Of a stretch of 64,000 bases of DNA, positions 43,701 through 53,178 are shown in pieces. How positions within the stretch are numbered: the stretch's first letter is position 1; each line of letters begins with the position of its first letter. The stretch lies in the NCBI GenBank assembly GCA_028285445.1, contig JANQPQ010000003.1:62001-126000 (forward strand). Direction: 5' to 3'. Under the pieces are notes generated by a model. It was not told the origin of the DNA and did no database searches. It saw only the letters and a list, made by a program, of their open reading frames with translations. The stretch is from Cyclobacteriaceae bacterium (GTDB lineage: Bacteria > Bacteroidota > Bacteroidia > Cytophagales > Cyclobacteriaceae). Made by a program: the position numbers and the translations under genes.

Positions 43701-46700
43701 CGCCATCTTCACTATGGAGGTCCTTTTCTACCAACTGGCCAATAGCATTGTACTCATTCTTTGCTAGAAGAACTTTGGGACCAAAGGAGGCTTGGGCGTT
43801 TACAATGGTACCGTCAATAGACCTGATAGCGACATCTGGCACCAAGTCGGTTGTGGACGCAACAGTAGAAGTGTATAGGGTTGAACCATTCTTTCTGTAG
43901 TATATGGTAGTTCCTTCTCTTTCGACAGAAAGAATATCACCAGATACATACGTGCCTACATTCCCCTCCGGGTCTCCACTTTCATAAATTTCAATAAGTC
44001 CACCTGACCTCACATACATGCCATAGTCAATGGTGTTATAGTGGTGGTTGGTGTTGTCCTCGGACATACCGAACATGCGGTTCAAGTTAGTCTCGCTGGC
44101 CTCTAATTGTACCCATCCATCTTTCCCAGCAGGCAAGACCGCATCAGACTTGGCGCCACCATCCCACACCCCATTGCTGGACGTCTTTACCAGTGAGTTT
44201 CCAGTGATAGTTACCTTGACACCGTCTTTCCAAACGATCGGCTGTAGAAAATCAAGCACGTGATGTTTAGTTTCTGTAAGCCGGTTATAACTGTCATAAG
44301 TGAAATGTCGTTTGATGGTAGCCGTCTCAGGCCCATTGTGGGAAGTTTGGGTTTCCACCAACCGTTTGGCAAAATCGTACTTGTTAGTAATGATATCTAC
44401 TTTCCCATCATAGTTCTCTGATATGGTTTGAATAACCTGCAGGTACTTGTCATAGTAGATTACGGAGTTGAGAAACTTGTTTTCCCCAAGAATCCGCGTA
44501 ATGCTTCCGGTGGCCAAATCAAGGGTGCGATCAAACTTAGTAACACCCGAAATCTGGTTGCTATAGAAAGCGTAATCATTCGTGCCATCTGCGTCTTCAA
44601 CATCCCAACTGGTAAGGTCCGTTAGGAAATCATAGTCATCATAATAAGAGACTGTTAGTATATCAATATTAGACGTATTAGTAGGATAAGCATTATTGCT
44701 ATAACCATGGACATTTCCAGCTGTACTGCCTACATAACTCTCATTAACATGCGTAGTGCTAAGATTGGCACTCATTTGTGATTGTGTTTGCGCACTGCCA
44801 TGGTCATAAATTCCAGTAATAACCGGACGACTTAGGATATCATACTTGGTAAAGCTCCATTCGTGATTTACTCTTTGATTGCCGTCCTGAGTCATTACCA
44901 GGCGATCGTACTTGTCATAAACCAGGTAAACCGGGTCTACATCGTCTCCAGGCATTTTCTTTTCTATCATGCGACCCCGGTCGTCGTACTCATATTGATA
45001 GGCCCAACGACTGAGAGAATCTGTGGTGGGCTTATACTTATTACCGGTTGGCACTGCATGCATATTTTTTACCATTTCAGGAGGTAAAACAAACCGTAGC
45101 CGGCCAAAATCGTCGTAGATATAGTAGGTCTCCAGCCACTTGGTGGTCTCATAATGAACCTTCTTGAGGATAGTTTGACCTACCTTGTTTACATACTCTT
45201 TCACTTCCTTACCGTCCTCATCCTTAGTTATTTGGAGCGTGAGCTCATTGGCGGCATAGAAATCAGTGTTGGCAGCATCCGGTTTGTCCGAGACTATAGC
45301 CCATTCGATTACTTCGTCTTCAACGTTGAAATCGAAGGTTATGCGGGTGGAGTGGTTTTCTGTATCCCTCCAGTCTTCACCAGGCCCTATGCGCTCTAAG
45401 ATCCTGCCCGCTGGCGAATCCTCATATATGTTCTGAACCCGCGGTTCATGATCATCAGCTACCTTATCCGTACTGATATCGTAAAATCCATACTGATTAC
45501 TGTCATCATAATCGAGGACAGAAGGGGGAGTAGTTGGATCCGGGGGATCAATGGCGCTCGCATCGTATTTGCCATCGGTAGCAGTGGCATGAGCATAGGG
45601 CAAATATTGGTATTCTTCACGGTTAAGACCGTCATATTCCATCGGGGTTATAAGGTCTTTACCATTGGGAGACCCTTGGGTTGTGACTGTTTGTAGGTCT
45701 CTTCCCAGACCATCAAGATAAAGAGTAGATTGGGCTACGTCAGCGCCATAAACATCATCAATATCTTTGACACCAGCGTCAAGCACATCGGTACTTGAAA
45801 TGAAGTTTGCGCCCGACTGCGTATCAAGCACATCGTCAATAACAATATTGGATGTACCATTGCCAACGACGCCGGTGGTAGTTATCGTTACGGAATAGGT
45901 ACCAGGAGCGGTTGCGTCATATGTCGCAGCAGTACCCAGCTGTACTCCATCTTTTTTCCAAACATATGAGGTATGGGTACCGGCCACTGAAAGAGTTGTA
46001 CTCTCACCAAGGCCAATTACAGTTTCGGTTGCACTGGCAGATGGCACGGGAATTACATCTATTTTCGCAGTGCTTGAAAAGGTAGCTGCGCAGGTACCGT
46101 TCTGTACTTGTGCTTTGTATTCTGTATCCTCACCAACATTAGTGTAGTTAAGCGTAGTAGTAGTATTGGTAACATCAGTCCATGAACCACCCTCCAGCAA
46201 ATATTGCCATTTCAAGACGCTGCCTGTATTTCCACTAAGGGTCATAGTACCAGATGCCACCGTATAAGTATCTACGTTGCCACTGACAGACCCACCAACG
46301 GAAAGTGCTTCAACTGTTACCGTTCGCGTATCGGTGTTGGTGCAACCATTGCCATCAGTATAAGAATAGGTGACTGTGTGATTGCCCACACCGGCGGTAG
46401 AAGCATTAAAGTTACTTCCCGAAACTCCCGTTCCGGACCATGTGCCTCCTGAAGGACTAGCGCCAGTTAGGGCCAACGTTGTTGAACTCACGCAAACGGT
46501 GAGGTCACTGGCGGCGTTGACGCTTGGCAGCCCATGTACAGTGACAGACCGCGTATCACTATTGGTACAGCCATTGCCATCAGTGTAAGAGTAGGTGACA
46601 GTATGTACACCGGTTCCCGCTGTTACCGGGTTGAAGTTGCTACCCGAAACTCCCGTACCGGACCAACTACCCCCTGAGGGAGAGTAACCTCCGGTATTCA

Positions 46701-48096
46701 ATGAGAAGGAAGAACCGTTGACACAGGCTTCGAGGTTACTGCCTGCGTCTACTGTAGGCAAACTATTAATTACAGCCGTGGCTCCTGCCCTACTGCTTGA
46801 GCAAGAACCAGAGATTTTAGCAACATAGTAGGTTGTAGTACTTGTCAGTGGGGTTGCCGTCAAAACAGAATTTCCGGTTCCTGACAAGGAAATACTAGCG
46901 CCATTATGGATGGAGCCGTGGGTAATCTCTGAACCACCGCTTGAGGCTGTATACCACTTATAGCTACCACTTGGGCTGTTTACACTTACTGATATGGCCC
47001 CACCGCCACAGCGGCTTGAACCCGCTGTATTTGGTGTACTAACATTAGTAACAACTCCGGTCGCACCTATTCTAGAGCTTTCGCAGGTGGTTATGTCATA
47101 GACCGCTGCGTAGTAGGTTGTTGTAGAGGAAATGTTTGGGGAATAACTGGTTCCGGTATTAAGTACAGTTGTACTGGAGGTAGATGAGTACCATCGGATT
47201 GATTGCCCGAAACCAAGGGATGCAGAGGCTGTTAAGGTAACTATTCCAGGCCCGCACCTGCTATCACCGCCGGTACTGGGTGCACTTGGGTTAGGATTAA
47301 CGGTTACTGATACCGACCTGCTTCCACCCCAGCAACCAGCACTGGAACGGCTGCGGATGTAATATGTGCCAGAACTTGAAACACCGTAGGTGCTGTTGGA
47401 ATTGCTAGTACTGGTACCACTGGAGTTGGTGCCCTGCCAGTACCAGGTAACATTGCTCGGTGGTGTACCCCGGGTAAGTGTTTTGTTGCCACAAGTATTC
47501 GAAGAAACCGACGGCGTTGACGGAGTTCCCGGAGTTGGGTTAACTACTACATATTTAGAACCGCTGCCGGAGCTCCATTGACCAGTAGAAGGCCGACGGG
47601 CTCGGATGTAGTAAGTTCCAGTTGCCGTGGCTGAATAGGTTGATCCCGAGCCCAGGCTGGTACTCGTTCCGCTGGAATTGGTACCCTGCCAGTACCAGAC
47701 TATACCTGATGGTGGCGAACCGGAGCGCGTTAGTGTTTTGTTACCACAGGTATTGGTGCTTGCCGTGGGATTCCCGGGGTTTGAGGGCGTCGTGTACCAG
47801 TTTACATATTTGGTTGCCTCCGGCAGGAAAGAGAAGGCACTGTAGTAGAATTGCACTTCACCACCCCCTTGGGTACTTGGCCAGCTGACCGTAACGGTCA
47901 AAGTATTCTGCCCACTAACGATAGTTGCACCGCCAGTGGCTGCCCAATAGTATCCAGTACCATAAGATCCTGAATAAGTAAAACTGCTTTGGCCCCCAGC
48001 GGCAACTGCTGTTGGCCCGCTAATACTTTGTGCTACAACAGTACTGCTTAACAGACAGGTAGCTAAAATGATGATTATGTATCTAAAGAATGTCAT
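40738..48096 (-). CDS. Giant surface protein: Ig-like and SprB-like repeats, DUF6443, RHS/YD repeats, RHS core and unique tail
   Basis: A 2452-residue exported protein (signal ending VVAQ). In order: Ig/PKD-like units (about 25-440), including two near copies with CGNKTLTR and WYWQGTNSSGTSTS; two SprB-like repeats (about 445-595, SWSGTGVSGSNF, TYSYTDGNGCTN); a DUF6443-like lead to the YD region (YLDGLGRDLQTVTTQGSPNG). YD repeats follow, interrupted by an SPRY/lectin-like insert (about 1285-1430) and a carbohydrate-binding-like insert (about 1700-1850). The RHS core near 2130-2220 shows YYPFGLNL, YDYQARYYDPALGRF and RFIDPDGM. The last 225 residues match nothing known. RHS shells may encapsulate or deliver the tail; no immunity gene follows. 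Confidence 0.88.
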   Translation of the reverse strand: MTFFRYIIIILATCLLSSTVVAQSISGPTAVAAGGQSSFTYSGSYGTGYYWAATGGATIVSGQNTLTVTVSWPSTQGGGEVQFYYSAFSFLPEATKYVNWYTTPSNPGNPTASTNTCGNKTLTRSGSPPSGIVWYWQGTNSSGTSTSLGSGSTYSATATGTYYIRARRPSTGQWSSGSGSKYVVVNPTPGTPSTPSVSSNTCGNKTLTRGTPPSNVTWYWQGTNSSGTSTSNSNSTYGVSSSGTYYIRSRSSAGCWGGSRSVSVTVNPNPSAPSTGGDSRCGPGIVTLTASASLGFGQSIRWYSSTSSTTVLNTGTSYSPNISSTTTYYAAVYDITTCESSRIGATGVVTNVSTPNTAGSSRCGGGAISVSVNSPSGSYKWYTASSGGSEITHGSIHNGASISLSGTGNSVLTATPLTSTTTYYVAKISGSCSSSRAGATAVINSLPTVDAGSNLEACVNGSSFSLNTGGYSPSGGSWSGTGVSGSNFNPVTAGTGVHTVTYSYTDGNGCTNSDTRSVTVHGLPSVNAASDLTVCVSSTTLALTGASPSGGTWSGTGVSGSNFNASTAGVGNHTVTYSYTDGNGCTNTDTRTVTVEALSVGGSVSGNVDTYTVASGTMTLSGNTGSVLKWQYLLEGGSWTDVTNTTTTLNYTNVGEDTEYKAQVQNGTCAATFSSTAKIDVIPVPSASATETVIGLGESTTLSVAGTHTSYVWKKDGVQLGTAATYDATAPGTYSVTITTTGVVGNGTSNIVIDDVLDTQSGANFISSTDVLDAGVKDIDDVYGADVAQSTLYLDGLGRDLQTVTTQGSPNGKDLITPMEYDGLNREEYQYLPYAHATATDGKYDASAIDPPDPTTPPSVLDYDDSNQYGFYDISTDKVADDHEPRVQNIYEDSPAGRILERIGPGEDWRDTENHSTRITFDFNVEDEVIEWAIVSDKPDAANTDFYAANELTLQITKDEDGKEVKEYVNKVGQTILKKVHYETTKWLETYYIYDDFGRLRFVLPPEMVKNMHAVPTGNKYKPTTDSLSRWAYQYEYDDRGRMIEKKMPGDDVDPVYLVYDKYDRLVMTQDGNQRVNHEWSFTKYDILSRPVITGIYDHGSAQTQSQMSANLSTTHVNESYVGSTAGNVHGYSNNAYPTNTSNIDILTVSYYDDYDFLTDLTSWDVEDADGTNDYAFYSNQISGVTKFDRTLDLATGSITRILGENKFLNSVIYYDKYLQVIQTISENYDGKVDIITNKYDFAKRLVETQTSHNGPETATIKRHFTYDSYNRLTETKHHVLDFLQPIVWKDGVKVTITGNSLVKTSSNGVWDGGAKSDAVLPAGKDGWVQLEASETNLNRMFGMSEDNTNHHYNTIDYGMYVRSGGLIEIYESGDPEGNVGTYVSGDILSVEREGTTIYYRKNGSTLYTSTVASTTDLVPDVAIRSIDGTIVNAQASFGPKVLLAKNEYNAIGQLVEKDLHSEDGGTTFEQSVDYRYNIRGWLTHINNASRDEEAGINDNDGDLFGMELAYQNDVPNITTSSDVAYNGNISAVIWSDYNTTGITQHAYGYKYDGANRIIEANYEAYSGSEWNTKAGYYDVRVDKYDYNGNIKQLDRWTDDGSSEKMDDLTYTYVGNRLNKVADGIGTSIGELGFKDSNASGNDYHYDANGNMIADANKGILHIQYNHLNLPSNVVKSDGSNMLYTYDAAGMKVNQIVNEGYTVADQSNFTAGTSGWQGTNTVRVGNQDGIEGIDDALLFYATSTNAGHQLRKDVTSVLNKTVRVIAKVYIPSSNTNVDGIRLNLSSGQHLAEYSILDRWFHVEIEGEMSTDSYIRFYALKGTNYQFAGAGSSTDDAIYIKDILVFDTEDNSVAKTTDYMGEFIYEDQGAGSTLSLIQHEEGRLAYDVIEAVWAYEYHLKDHLGNVRVTFSTDEEDVYLATMEQGSDADESLFFENLDTRHSDNNYDHTDYPGSYNTYSAHLTGDTTARVGPAILLAVEDGDEITVSAFGKYKDTGTYSNTTVSGFTAALATSLNDLSVIVEGVTEATNIVNDAFALIGTYGGSSTDQPRAFANYILFDQNFDHVDDGFDRIGTSAGFVSDPTTVSFDEVGDGLGTIPVTEKGFILIWLSNETAGSDVWFDDLRITHTKDPVVQTDDYYPFGLNLAGGFQRTDALSNNFKYNGFEEQTDLDLGWYDYQARYYDPALGRFNNVDPAADMMRRISPYAYAFNNPLRFIDPDGMMPEQATECQNCTTEVSQTQSVEVTDMKKVMKNGVLIAVNVSIKLTTTVVTKTVDENGNVQKLTRETTESQESLRLSNDGVFRTNPDRSIAGTITSTTFAPNEGKKLTWSSEPDSKSTFTDVSTSETKLTAENAAKIAQEVREFSHDSGVLGKYASHLWKKTGWGDLTWKKIVGLEKKNKRKNTAAPGDTPGDKKADLEMKLNQPNLPAQRIIDSMRNVITQPKLEGTKIRRM

Positions 48097-48122
48097 GATC
48101 TTGTCTTTTAGGTGGGTGCTAC

Positions 48123-51100
48123 TTAGTCTTGGTATTTGTATTTGATGTACTTGAGGATATTGCTATCCTGATCGAGCATGAGTTTAAGCCGCCCTACATC
48201 ATCATAGTCGAAATAGGAAAAAATGTTATTCGGATCCCCAATGGCGCTAATACCCACACCTGGTTCATAAGTATAGGTGGTCATGCGGGCACCCTTGGGA
48301 TACAACCGCAGTTCGTCAATATTTACTGTTGTGGCGCTTAGTTCAACTTTAATATCGCTGCTGGTGGTCAACTCCAAGTCCCAGCTATAAAGTGCCCACT
48401 CTGAAGTTACCGCCTTGCTCCCTTGTGCTGAAGTCCCAATTTTAACTGTGACATTTCCGGTGCCTTTAGCCCAAAGTGTAACTACATAGTCGCCTGACTG
48501 CACTGAGGATTTTACAATGGCATCGGTGTCTTTATAGGAACGACTACCAGTTTTTGCTTCTGTGAAGTCATATAGAATTACATCATCTAAGCTATTTTGA
48601 TAAGTTGTGAGACATGAGTTGAGCAGAGTTTGGTCTTTCAATGAACCACCTCCAGTCAAGGTTTCCAAACACGATTCAAAAGTAGATTGGGCAGTAGTTA
48701 CACCTCCAGGATGATCCCACTCTCCCCAATATTCATCTTCGAAACTGGTATATGCTACCTGTGCCCATCCGGCATTTACAATTTCTGCAGTAAGGTGATG
48801 CTGGTCTAAACCCCAGAGGTAGGAGGTTCTAAGACCATTACCGTATTGCAGGACTTCCCGGAATCTGCCGTCAGTAGAGAAATTGTAACCCTCAATTTGG
48901 TAGAAGTCATTGCCCCAGGTAGCATCAGAGGCCACTTCACCCGGAGAGGATATTGGATCACTAACCTCAAGCGCATAGAGGTTACTCGGCCACCTAAGAT
49001 CGGTTGTGTAGTGATCAGTTACTTTACTTTTCACCAGTTTGTCATCTACCCCATCATCTATCCAAAGCTGTTCCTCTACCACTGTCAATAGTCGGTTTGC
49101 TGTCTTCATATCCGGATAAGGCGCTGCGGTATAATCCTCTGGCCGCTTGTAGACTGTCTTATAATCCAGGCCATCGCTATTTTTTACTGTTTCAGATTCA
49201 ACCTGGACGTCCTGCTCATCATAGACATAAGTGGTCTCTAATGTTTGAGATTGAGGACTTGTCCCGGATTCATAGATTTTTTCGGTCTTCTTCTCTAGGT
49301 ATTGCCAGTTAGAAACCACTCTAGGTATACCAACATCATAGATGTTTTTGATTCCATTAGAACCCTTGTCTTCTTCACTAATCTTGTTGAGGCGGAGCCC
49401 AACGATATGATGCTCGTTGGTGGCAATGTTGTTATTGGTTGTGTTGTCAAAATCCCAACGCGCTGCATTTTCAGTTTCAATTTCGTACTGGCTGGTGGTT
49501 TCTTTGACAATCTGAAATCCGCTGGAAATCTTTTTCTCTTCGGTAACTTTTTTGAGCATACCCCGAGCCCAATCGTAGCTTATTTCGTCACCGTAATAAG
49601 CGTGGGTGCTTTTAATCTGATTGATATGAGTATAGTATTCATAGGTAGTTCTACCTAAGGTACCAGTAGCATCACCATGTAACACCTTTACCGTAGAGTA
49701 ACCGATTTTGTAAGGAGCAGCTAAACCCAAGGTTGGCACACTGGCAGAACTATAGAGCTCGTAATCACAAAGATTCAAAGGAGATGAACCCGGATCAAAC
49801 TCTTGGTACAATGAGTGATAATCAAAATCACTGTTGTCACTAAGCCCGCTATATTCATAATGCTTCTCCAGCGCAACAGTGCCACTTTCAGCATATTGCT
49901 TTACCGTTTTAATGCGCAACCCTCCGGCTTTGGTTGTGCTTTCTGAATGGCCTTCATACGTAAACTCTGTGTAGCCTCCGGTGGGGTAATCTATTTTTGT
50001 AAGTATATCGGCCTGGGCCTTGGTAGCATCTATGCTGCGATCAGCTCCTCCACTGTAAGATGGCTGCGTACCATGACTTGATGGAATAAGCGTTGTGTTA
50101 GAGGTTTTGCCATTGAAGTATCCATAGTGATCTTGGGCATAAGAAAGCCTGGCTGGCAGCTTGTCGGTAGTATTGTATGTAAACTCAAATGCAGGCTTAC
50201 CTACCTCCTGGATAGATTCCAGCTTAAGCCGAGTATTGAGGGCCTTCTGGTATTTCGTCATAGACCCATTGTAGGCAGTAGTTTCGAAGTAGCTATGGGT
50301 AAGAACAAACTCCTTCACAATTTCTGCCCCGTATCGAACCCTAATACCTTTTAGACGACGACTGTCATGGTTACCAGTACCTCCCTCAATGCCAATATCT
50401 TTGCGCTCAAAGCTGGCTGCCGTTTCATCATAATCGAACTCAATCACCTCCCCCAAGCTGCCTTCTTCAGTTACTTTTATTCTTTTTATACGCTTGCCAG
50501 CAATTGATGCTTCCATGCGCGCATCAACGTCATCTGCAGATTTTGTAGGACAGCCGGTTTCATGAACATAATCAAGCTCATTTCGGGATTGATCGTAGGC
50601 ATAGGTATTACTTTCGTATTCAAAAGTGATTTTACTCCCCATTGGGGTCTCTATGGCGCTAACATAAAATGTAGAACTGAAGCTGGGGTTACTACCTCCT
50701 GATGATGGGTTTTGTGTAATCTGAGTGGACTCTGTAACTCCGAAGGAGAATTTCACTCCATTCTCATCGGTAATGCTCATTGGAGTGGTAGCGGTGATAT
50801 CAAGAGCATTATAAGGAATAGGTATTACTTCATCCCCGTCCTTATTAATGACAAACTTACCTCCCCGTCCAGGAAGGGTATAGTAGAATATGTCGAACTG
50901 GGTATCCCAGCCATTACTAGTAGCGTCGTCAGCCCAGTTGTAATCAGTATCATCTACGAACGACCAAGTTGGATTGAAGTCTTCGAGGCTACCCGAAGGA
51001 AGCGAAATCCCCCCACTAGAAGCCAAATCAGGTTCGCCCATAACCGTTGTGGTTATAGAACCACCGGCATTTAGCGTCCAACCCAAACCTACGTTACTTG

Positions 51101-51362
51101 CTACGTCATCAACCTTAATTCCAGACGCGTGATAGCTAATAGAAATTGGCATGCTGAAATCACGTACGCTGATCTCATGAATCGGAACACTGATTTCAGG
51201 AGTTCCGGTAAAGTAGCTAATTGGAATCTCCACGTATTTACCGAGGCTGGCGGCCTCAGGTGATGGTGGCACCACATTGTTTTGAAATTCATTTTGAGCT
51301 ACCAATTTTGATGACAGCAGCATAGTCAATAGCGTAAGCGATAACAGCGACAAGTTTTTCAT
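48123..51362 (-). CDS. Exported SpvB/YD-repeat protein
   Basis: A 1079-residue protein starting at ATG 51362, where the signal peptide begins (ending KLVAQ); an in-frame TTG 48 bases earlier is rejected. The N-terminal region (VPPSPEAASLGKYVEIPISY, then SYHASGIKVDDVASNVGLGW) is the SpvB/toxin-complex-like lead of Bacteroidota YD proteins. YD repeats, a late carbohydrate-binding-like beta sandwich (about 940-1030) and a closing YD unit (DYDDVGRLKLMLDQDSNIL) follow. It lacks an RHS core and a tail. The giant RHS gene begins 26 bases after its stop, so they form one unit and probably one surface complex. Confidence 0.82.
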   Translation of the reverse strand: MKNLSLLSLTLLTMLLSSKLVAQNEFQNNVVPPSPEAASLGKYVEIPISYFTGTPEISVPIHEISVRDFSMPISISYHASGIKVDDVASNVGLGWTLNAGGSITTTVMGEPDLASSGGISLPSGSLEDFNPTWSFVDDTDYNWADDATSNGWDTQFDIFYYTLPGRGGKFVINKDGDEVIPIPYNALDITATTPMSITDENGVKFSFGVTESTQITQNPSSGGSNPSFSSTFYVSAIETPMGSKITFEYESNTYAYDQSRNELDYVHETGCPTKSADDVDARMEASIAGKRIKRIKVTEEGSLGEVIEFDYDETAASFERKDIGIEGGTGNHDSRRLKGIRVRYGAEIVKEFVLTHSYFETTAYNGSMTKYQKALNTRLKLESIQEVGKPAFEFTYNTTDKLPARLSYAQDHYGYFNGKTSNTTLIPSSHGTQPSYSGGADRSIDATKAQADILTKIDYPTGGYTEFTYEGHSESTTKAGGLRIKTVKQYAESGTVALEKHYEYSGLSDNSDFDYHSLYQEFDPGSSPLNLCDYELYSSASVPTLGLAAPYKIGYSTVKVLHGDATGTLGRTTYEYYTHINQIKSTHAYYGDEISYDWARGMLKKVTEEKKISSGFQIVKETTSQYEIETENAARWDFDNTTNNNIATNEHHIVGLRLNKISEEDKGSNGIKNIYDVGIPRVVSNWQYLEKKTEKIYESGTSPQSQTLETTYVYDEQDVQVESETVKNSDGLDYKTVYKRPEDYTAAPYPDMKTANRLLTVVEEQLWIDDGVDDKLVKSKVTDHYTTDLRWPSNLYALEVSDPISSPGEVASDATWGNDFYQIEGYNFSTDGRFREVLQYGNGLRTSYLWGLDQHHLTAEIVNAGWAQVAYTSFEDEYWGEWDHPGGVTTAQSTFESCLETLTGGGSLKDQTLLNSCLTTYQNSLDDVILYDFTEAKTGSRSYKDTDAIVKSSVQSGDYVVTLWAKGTGNVTVKIGTSAQGSKAVTSEWALYSWDLELTTSSDIKVELSATTVNIDELRLYPKGARMTTYTYEPGVGISAIGDPNNIFSYFDYDDVGRLKLMLDQDSNILKYIKYKYQD

Positions 51363-51664
51363 CTGTTGGATATTAAGAGGTTTGAAAAATTGGATGGGAA
51401 ACTGAACCAAGAACGAACTAAACCCGAAATCCGACAGGGCTCTGTCGATATTGGCAAAAACACACAGCTAGTGCTGATGTTATAGGTGGTAGACATGTTG
51501 GGTTTAGCTAAGTCTAGATCCGGTAACAGTTTATTGCACTGACGGAAGTTTTGTTACCCTCCGCTGGCGAAATAAAATCTAACTAAGAATTATTAAGTGA
51601 TGGATTCTGGAATGGTAAAAACACGTACGATTTGTAGGTACTTCTACTTATAACCGCAAAAATT

Positions 51665-51682
51665 TCCCCCAATGTGTGGGGG
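51665..51682. repeat. C5/G5 inverted repeat upstream of the SpvB-like gene
   Basis: TCCCCCA and TGGGGGA arms around a short loop. On the minus strand it reads CCCCCACACATTGGGGG, sharing CCCCC...ATTGGGGG with the element upstream of susC, and GCGGTT follows in both at slightly different spacing. Confidence 0.45.
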
Positions 51683-51779
51683 ATTAATTTTCAGTAACAG
51701 CAGAGTGGAGCATTTCCAGTTTACCTGATGGAGCCTAAATCTTTAAGAGGGTAATAGCAATTCAGCATTTAGTCTTCAC

Positions 51780-51787
51780 TAAATTTG
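51780..51787 (+). promoter_or_regulatory. -7 box almost abutting the mnmE start codon
   Basis: TAAATTTG matches TAnnTTTG and ends 5 bases before the ATG at 51793, so the transcript would be leaderless or nearly so. No -33 TTG at the usual distance. Confidence 0.35.
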
Positions 51788-51792
51788 GGGAC

Positions 51793-53169
51793 ATGGCCAG
51801 CCACCATTCTTTCCAGGACACCATCATAGCACTTGCCACCCCTCCAGGCATAAGCGCCATTGCGGTGGTTCGCCTGTCGGGCATGGATGCAATCGGGCTG
51901 GTTGACAAAGTGTTTCATGGAGCAAACCTGGCGGAAAAGGACTCTCATACGCTACATTTCGGAACCATAAGAGATGAGGAGCGCATAATTGACGAGGTGT
52001 TGGTTTCCATTTTTAAAGAACCAAAATCGTTCACTAAGGAAAACGCTGTAGAAATATCTACCCACGGTTCAACCTATATTGTTAAAGAACTTATCCAGCT
52101 CCTGATCAGGAATGGGGCCAGATTGGCAAAGCCTGGGGAATTTACCCAACGGGCTTTCATGAATGGTCAATTTGATCTTGCCCAGGCAGAAGCAGTAGCC
52201 GATGTAATCAATGCGGAATCTGAAGCTGCGCACCAGGCGGCATTAAACCAGATGCGGGGTGGATTTTCACAGGAGATAAAGGAGTTAAGATCAGAGTTGG
52301 TGCACTTTGCTTCAATGATTGAACTGGAATTAGATTTCGGTGAAGAAGATGTAGAGTTTGCAAGCCGACAGGAGTTGTCAAGCCTGGTTGACAAGCTACT
52401 TTCCCGGGTAAAGGAATTGATAAAGAGTTTCGATCTTGGCAATGTTATTAAGAATGGCGTGCCTACGGTGATTGCCGGGAAACCCAATGCTGGTAAATCA
52501 ACGCTGCTAAATGCGCTGCTTAAAGAGGAAAAGGCCATCGTAACAGACATTCCCGGAACTACCCGCGATTTCATAGAAGATGAACTCAACATTGAAGGAA
52601 TCTCGTTTAGATTTATTGATACAGCTGGTCTTCGTGATACCGAAGATAAAGTGGAGGCCATCGGCGTGGAGCGTACAAAGGAGAAAATGAAGGAAGCCTC
52701 ATTGATTATCTACCTCTTCGACCTGAGCAACGAGAATCTTACCGACATCAATAAAGAAATAAATAAGCTTGAAAATTTAGGCATACCTTTTCTGGCAGTC
52801 GGCAACAAACAAGATGCAGCATCTCAGGAGTTGCTGGATAGTTTCAGCAATCAGCAAAATACACTTACCATTGCTGCGTCAACTGGTGAAAATCTTGAAG
52901 ACTTGCGAAGTCAACTATTGGCTAAAGTGGCATCTGAGGGATTCACCACTGGAGATACTATTGTTACCAACGCCCGCCATTATGAAAGTTTAGTGAAGAC
53001 CCGGGAAGCCCTTGATCGAGTAACGGCCGGCATCAGCAATCAAATTACCAATGACCTGCTGGCCCTGGACATCCGCCACGCTTTAAACCATCTCGGGGAG
53101 ATTACCGGCGAGATTACTACTGATGATCTGCTGGCGAATATTTTCAGCAAGTTCTGTATTGGGAAGTAA
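51793..53169 (+). CDS. mnmE: tRNA uridine-5-carboxymethylaminomethyl(34) synthesis GTPase
   Basis: A 458-residue GTPase that, with MnmG, modifies the wobble uridine of several tRNAs. The N-terminal domain begins DTIIALATPPGISAIAVVRLSG and contains KPGEFTQRAFMNG, the folate-binding region. The G domain shows GKPNAGKSTLLNAL, DIPGTTRD, DTAGLRD and NKQD. The protein ends FSKFCIGK, the exact catalytic C-terminal motif with its cysteine. The length matches the family. The convergent ABC permease gene ends 9 bases beyond its stop. Confidence 0.96.
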   Translation: MASHHSFQDTIIALATPPGISAIAVVRLSGMDAIGLVDKVFHGANLAEKDSHTLHFGTIRDEERIIDEVLVSIFKEPKSFTKENAVEISTHGSTYIVKELIQLLIRNGARLAKPGEFTQRAFMNGQFDLAQAEAVADVINAESEAAHQAALNQMRGGFSQEIKELRSELVHFASMIELELDFGEEDVEFASRQELSSLVDKLLSRVKELIKSFDLGNVIKNGVPTVIAGKPNAGKSTLLNALLKEEKAIVTDIPGTTRDFIEDELNIEGISFRFIDTAGLRDTEDKVEAIGVERTKEKMKEASLIIYLFDLSNENLTDINKEINKLENLGIPFLAVGNKQDAASQELLDSFSNQQNTLTIAASTGENLEDLRSQLLAKVASEGFTTGDTIVTNARHYESLVKTREALDRVTAGISNQITNDLLALDIRHALNHLGEITGEITTDDLLANIFSKFCIGK

Positions 53170-53178
53170 CCAATACTC

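Larger units (their letters stand above)
51363..51792. promoter_or_regulatory. Divergent intergenic region, SpvB-like gene and mnmE
   Basis: About 430 bases without a gene. It holds an inverted repeat TCCCCCA/TGGGGGA (51665-51682) and a TAnnTTTG box next to mnmE (51780-51787). The SpvB-like gene would have a leader of roughly 300 bases if the inverted repeat marks its control region. No riboswitch or RNA gene was recognised. Confidence 0.4.

Noticed and set aside
46300-47800. Regularly spaced similar segments that could suggest a CRISPR array
   Set aside because: They are in-frame repeats of Ig- and SprB-like domains within the giant surface protein, with large and unequal spacing.
52167-52661. 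A 164-codon serine-rich frame antisense to mnmE
   Set aside because: It is complementary to conserved MnmE sequence and shows no domain of its own.
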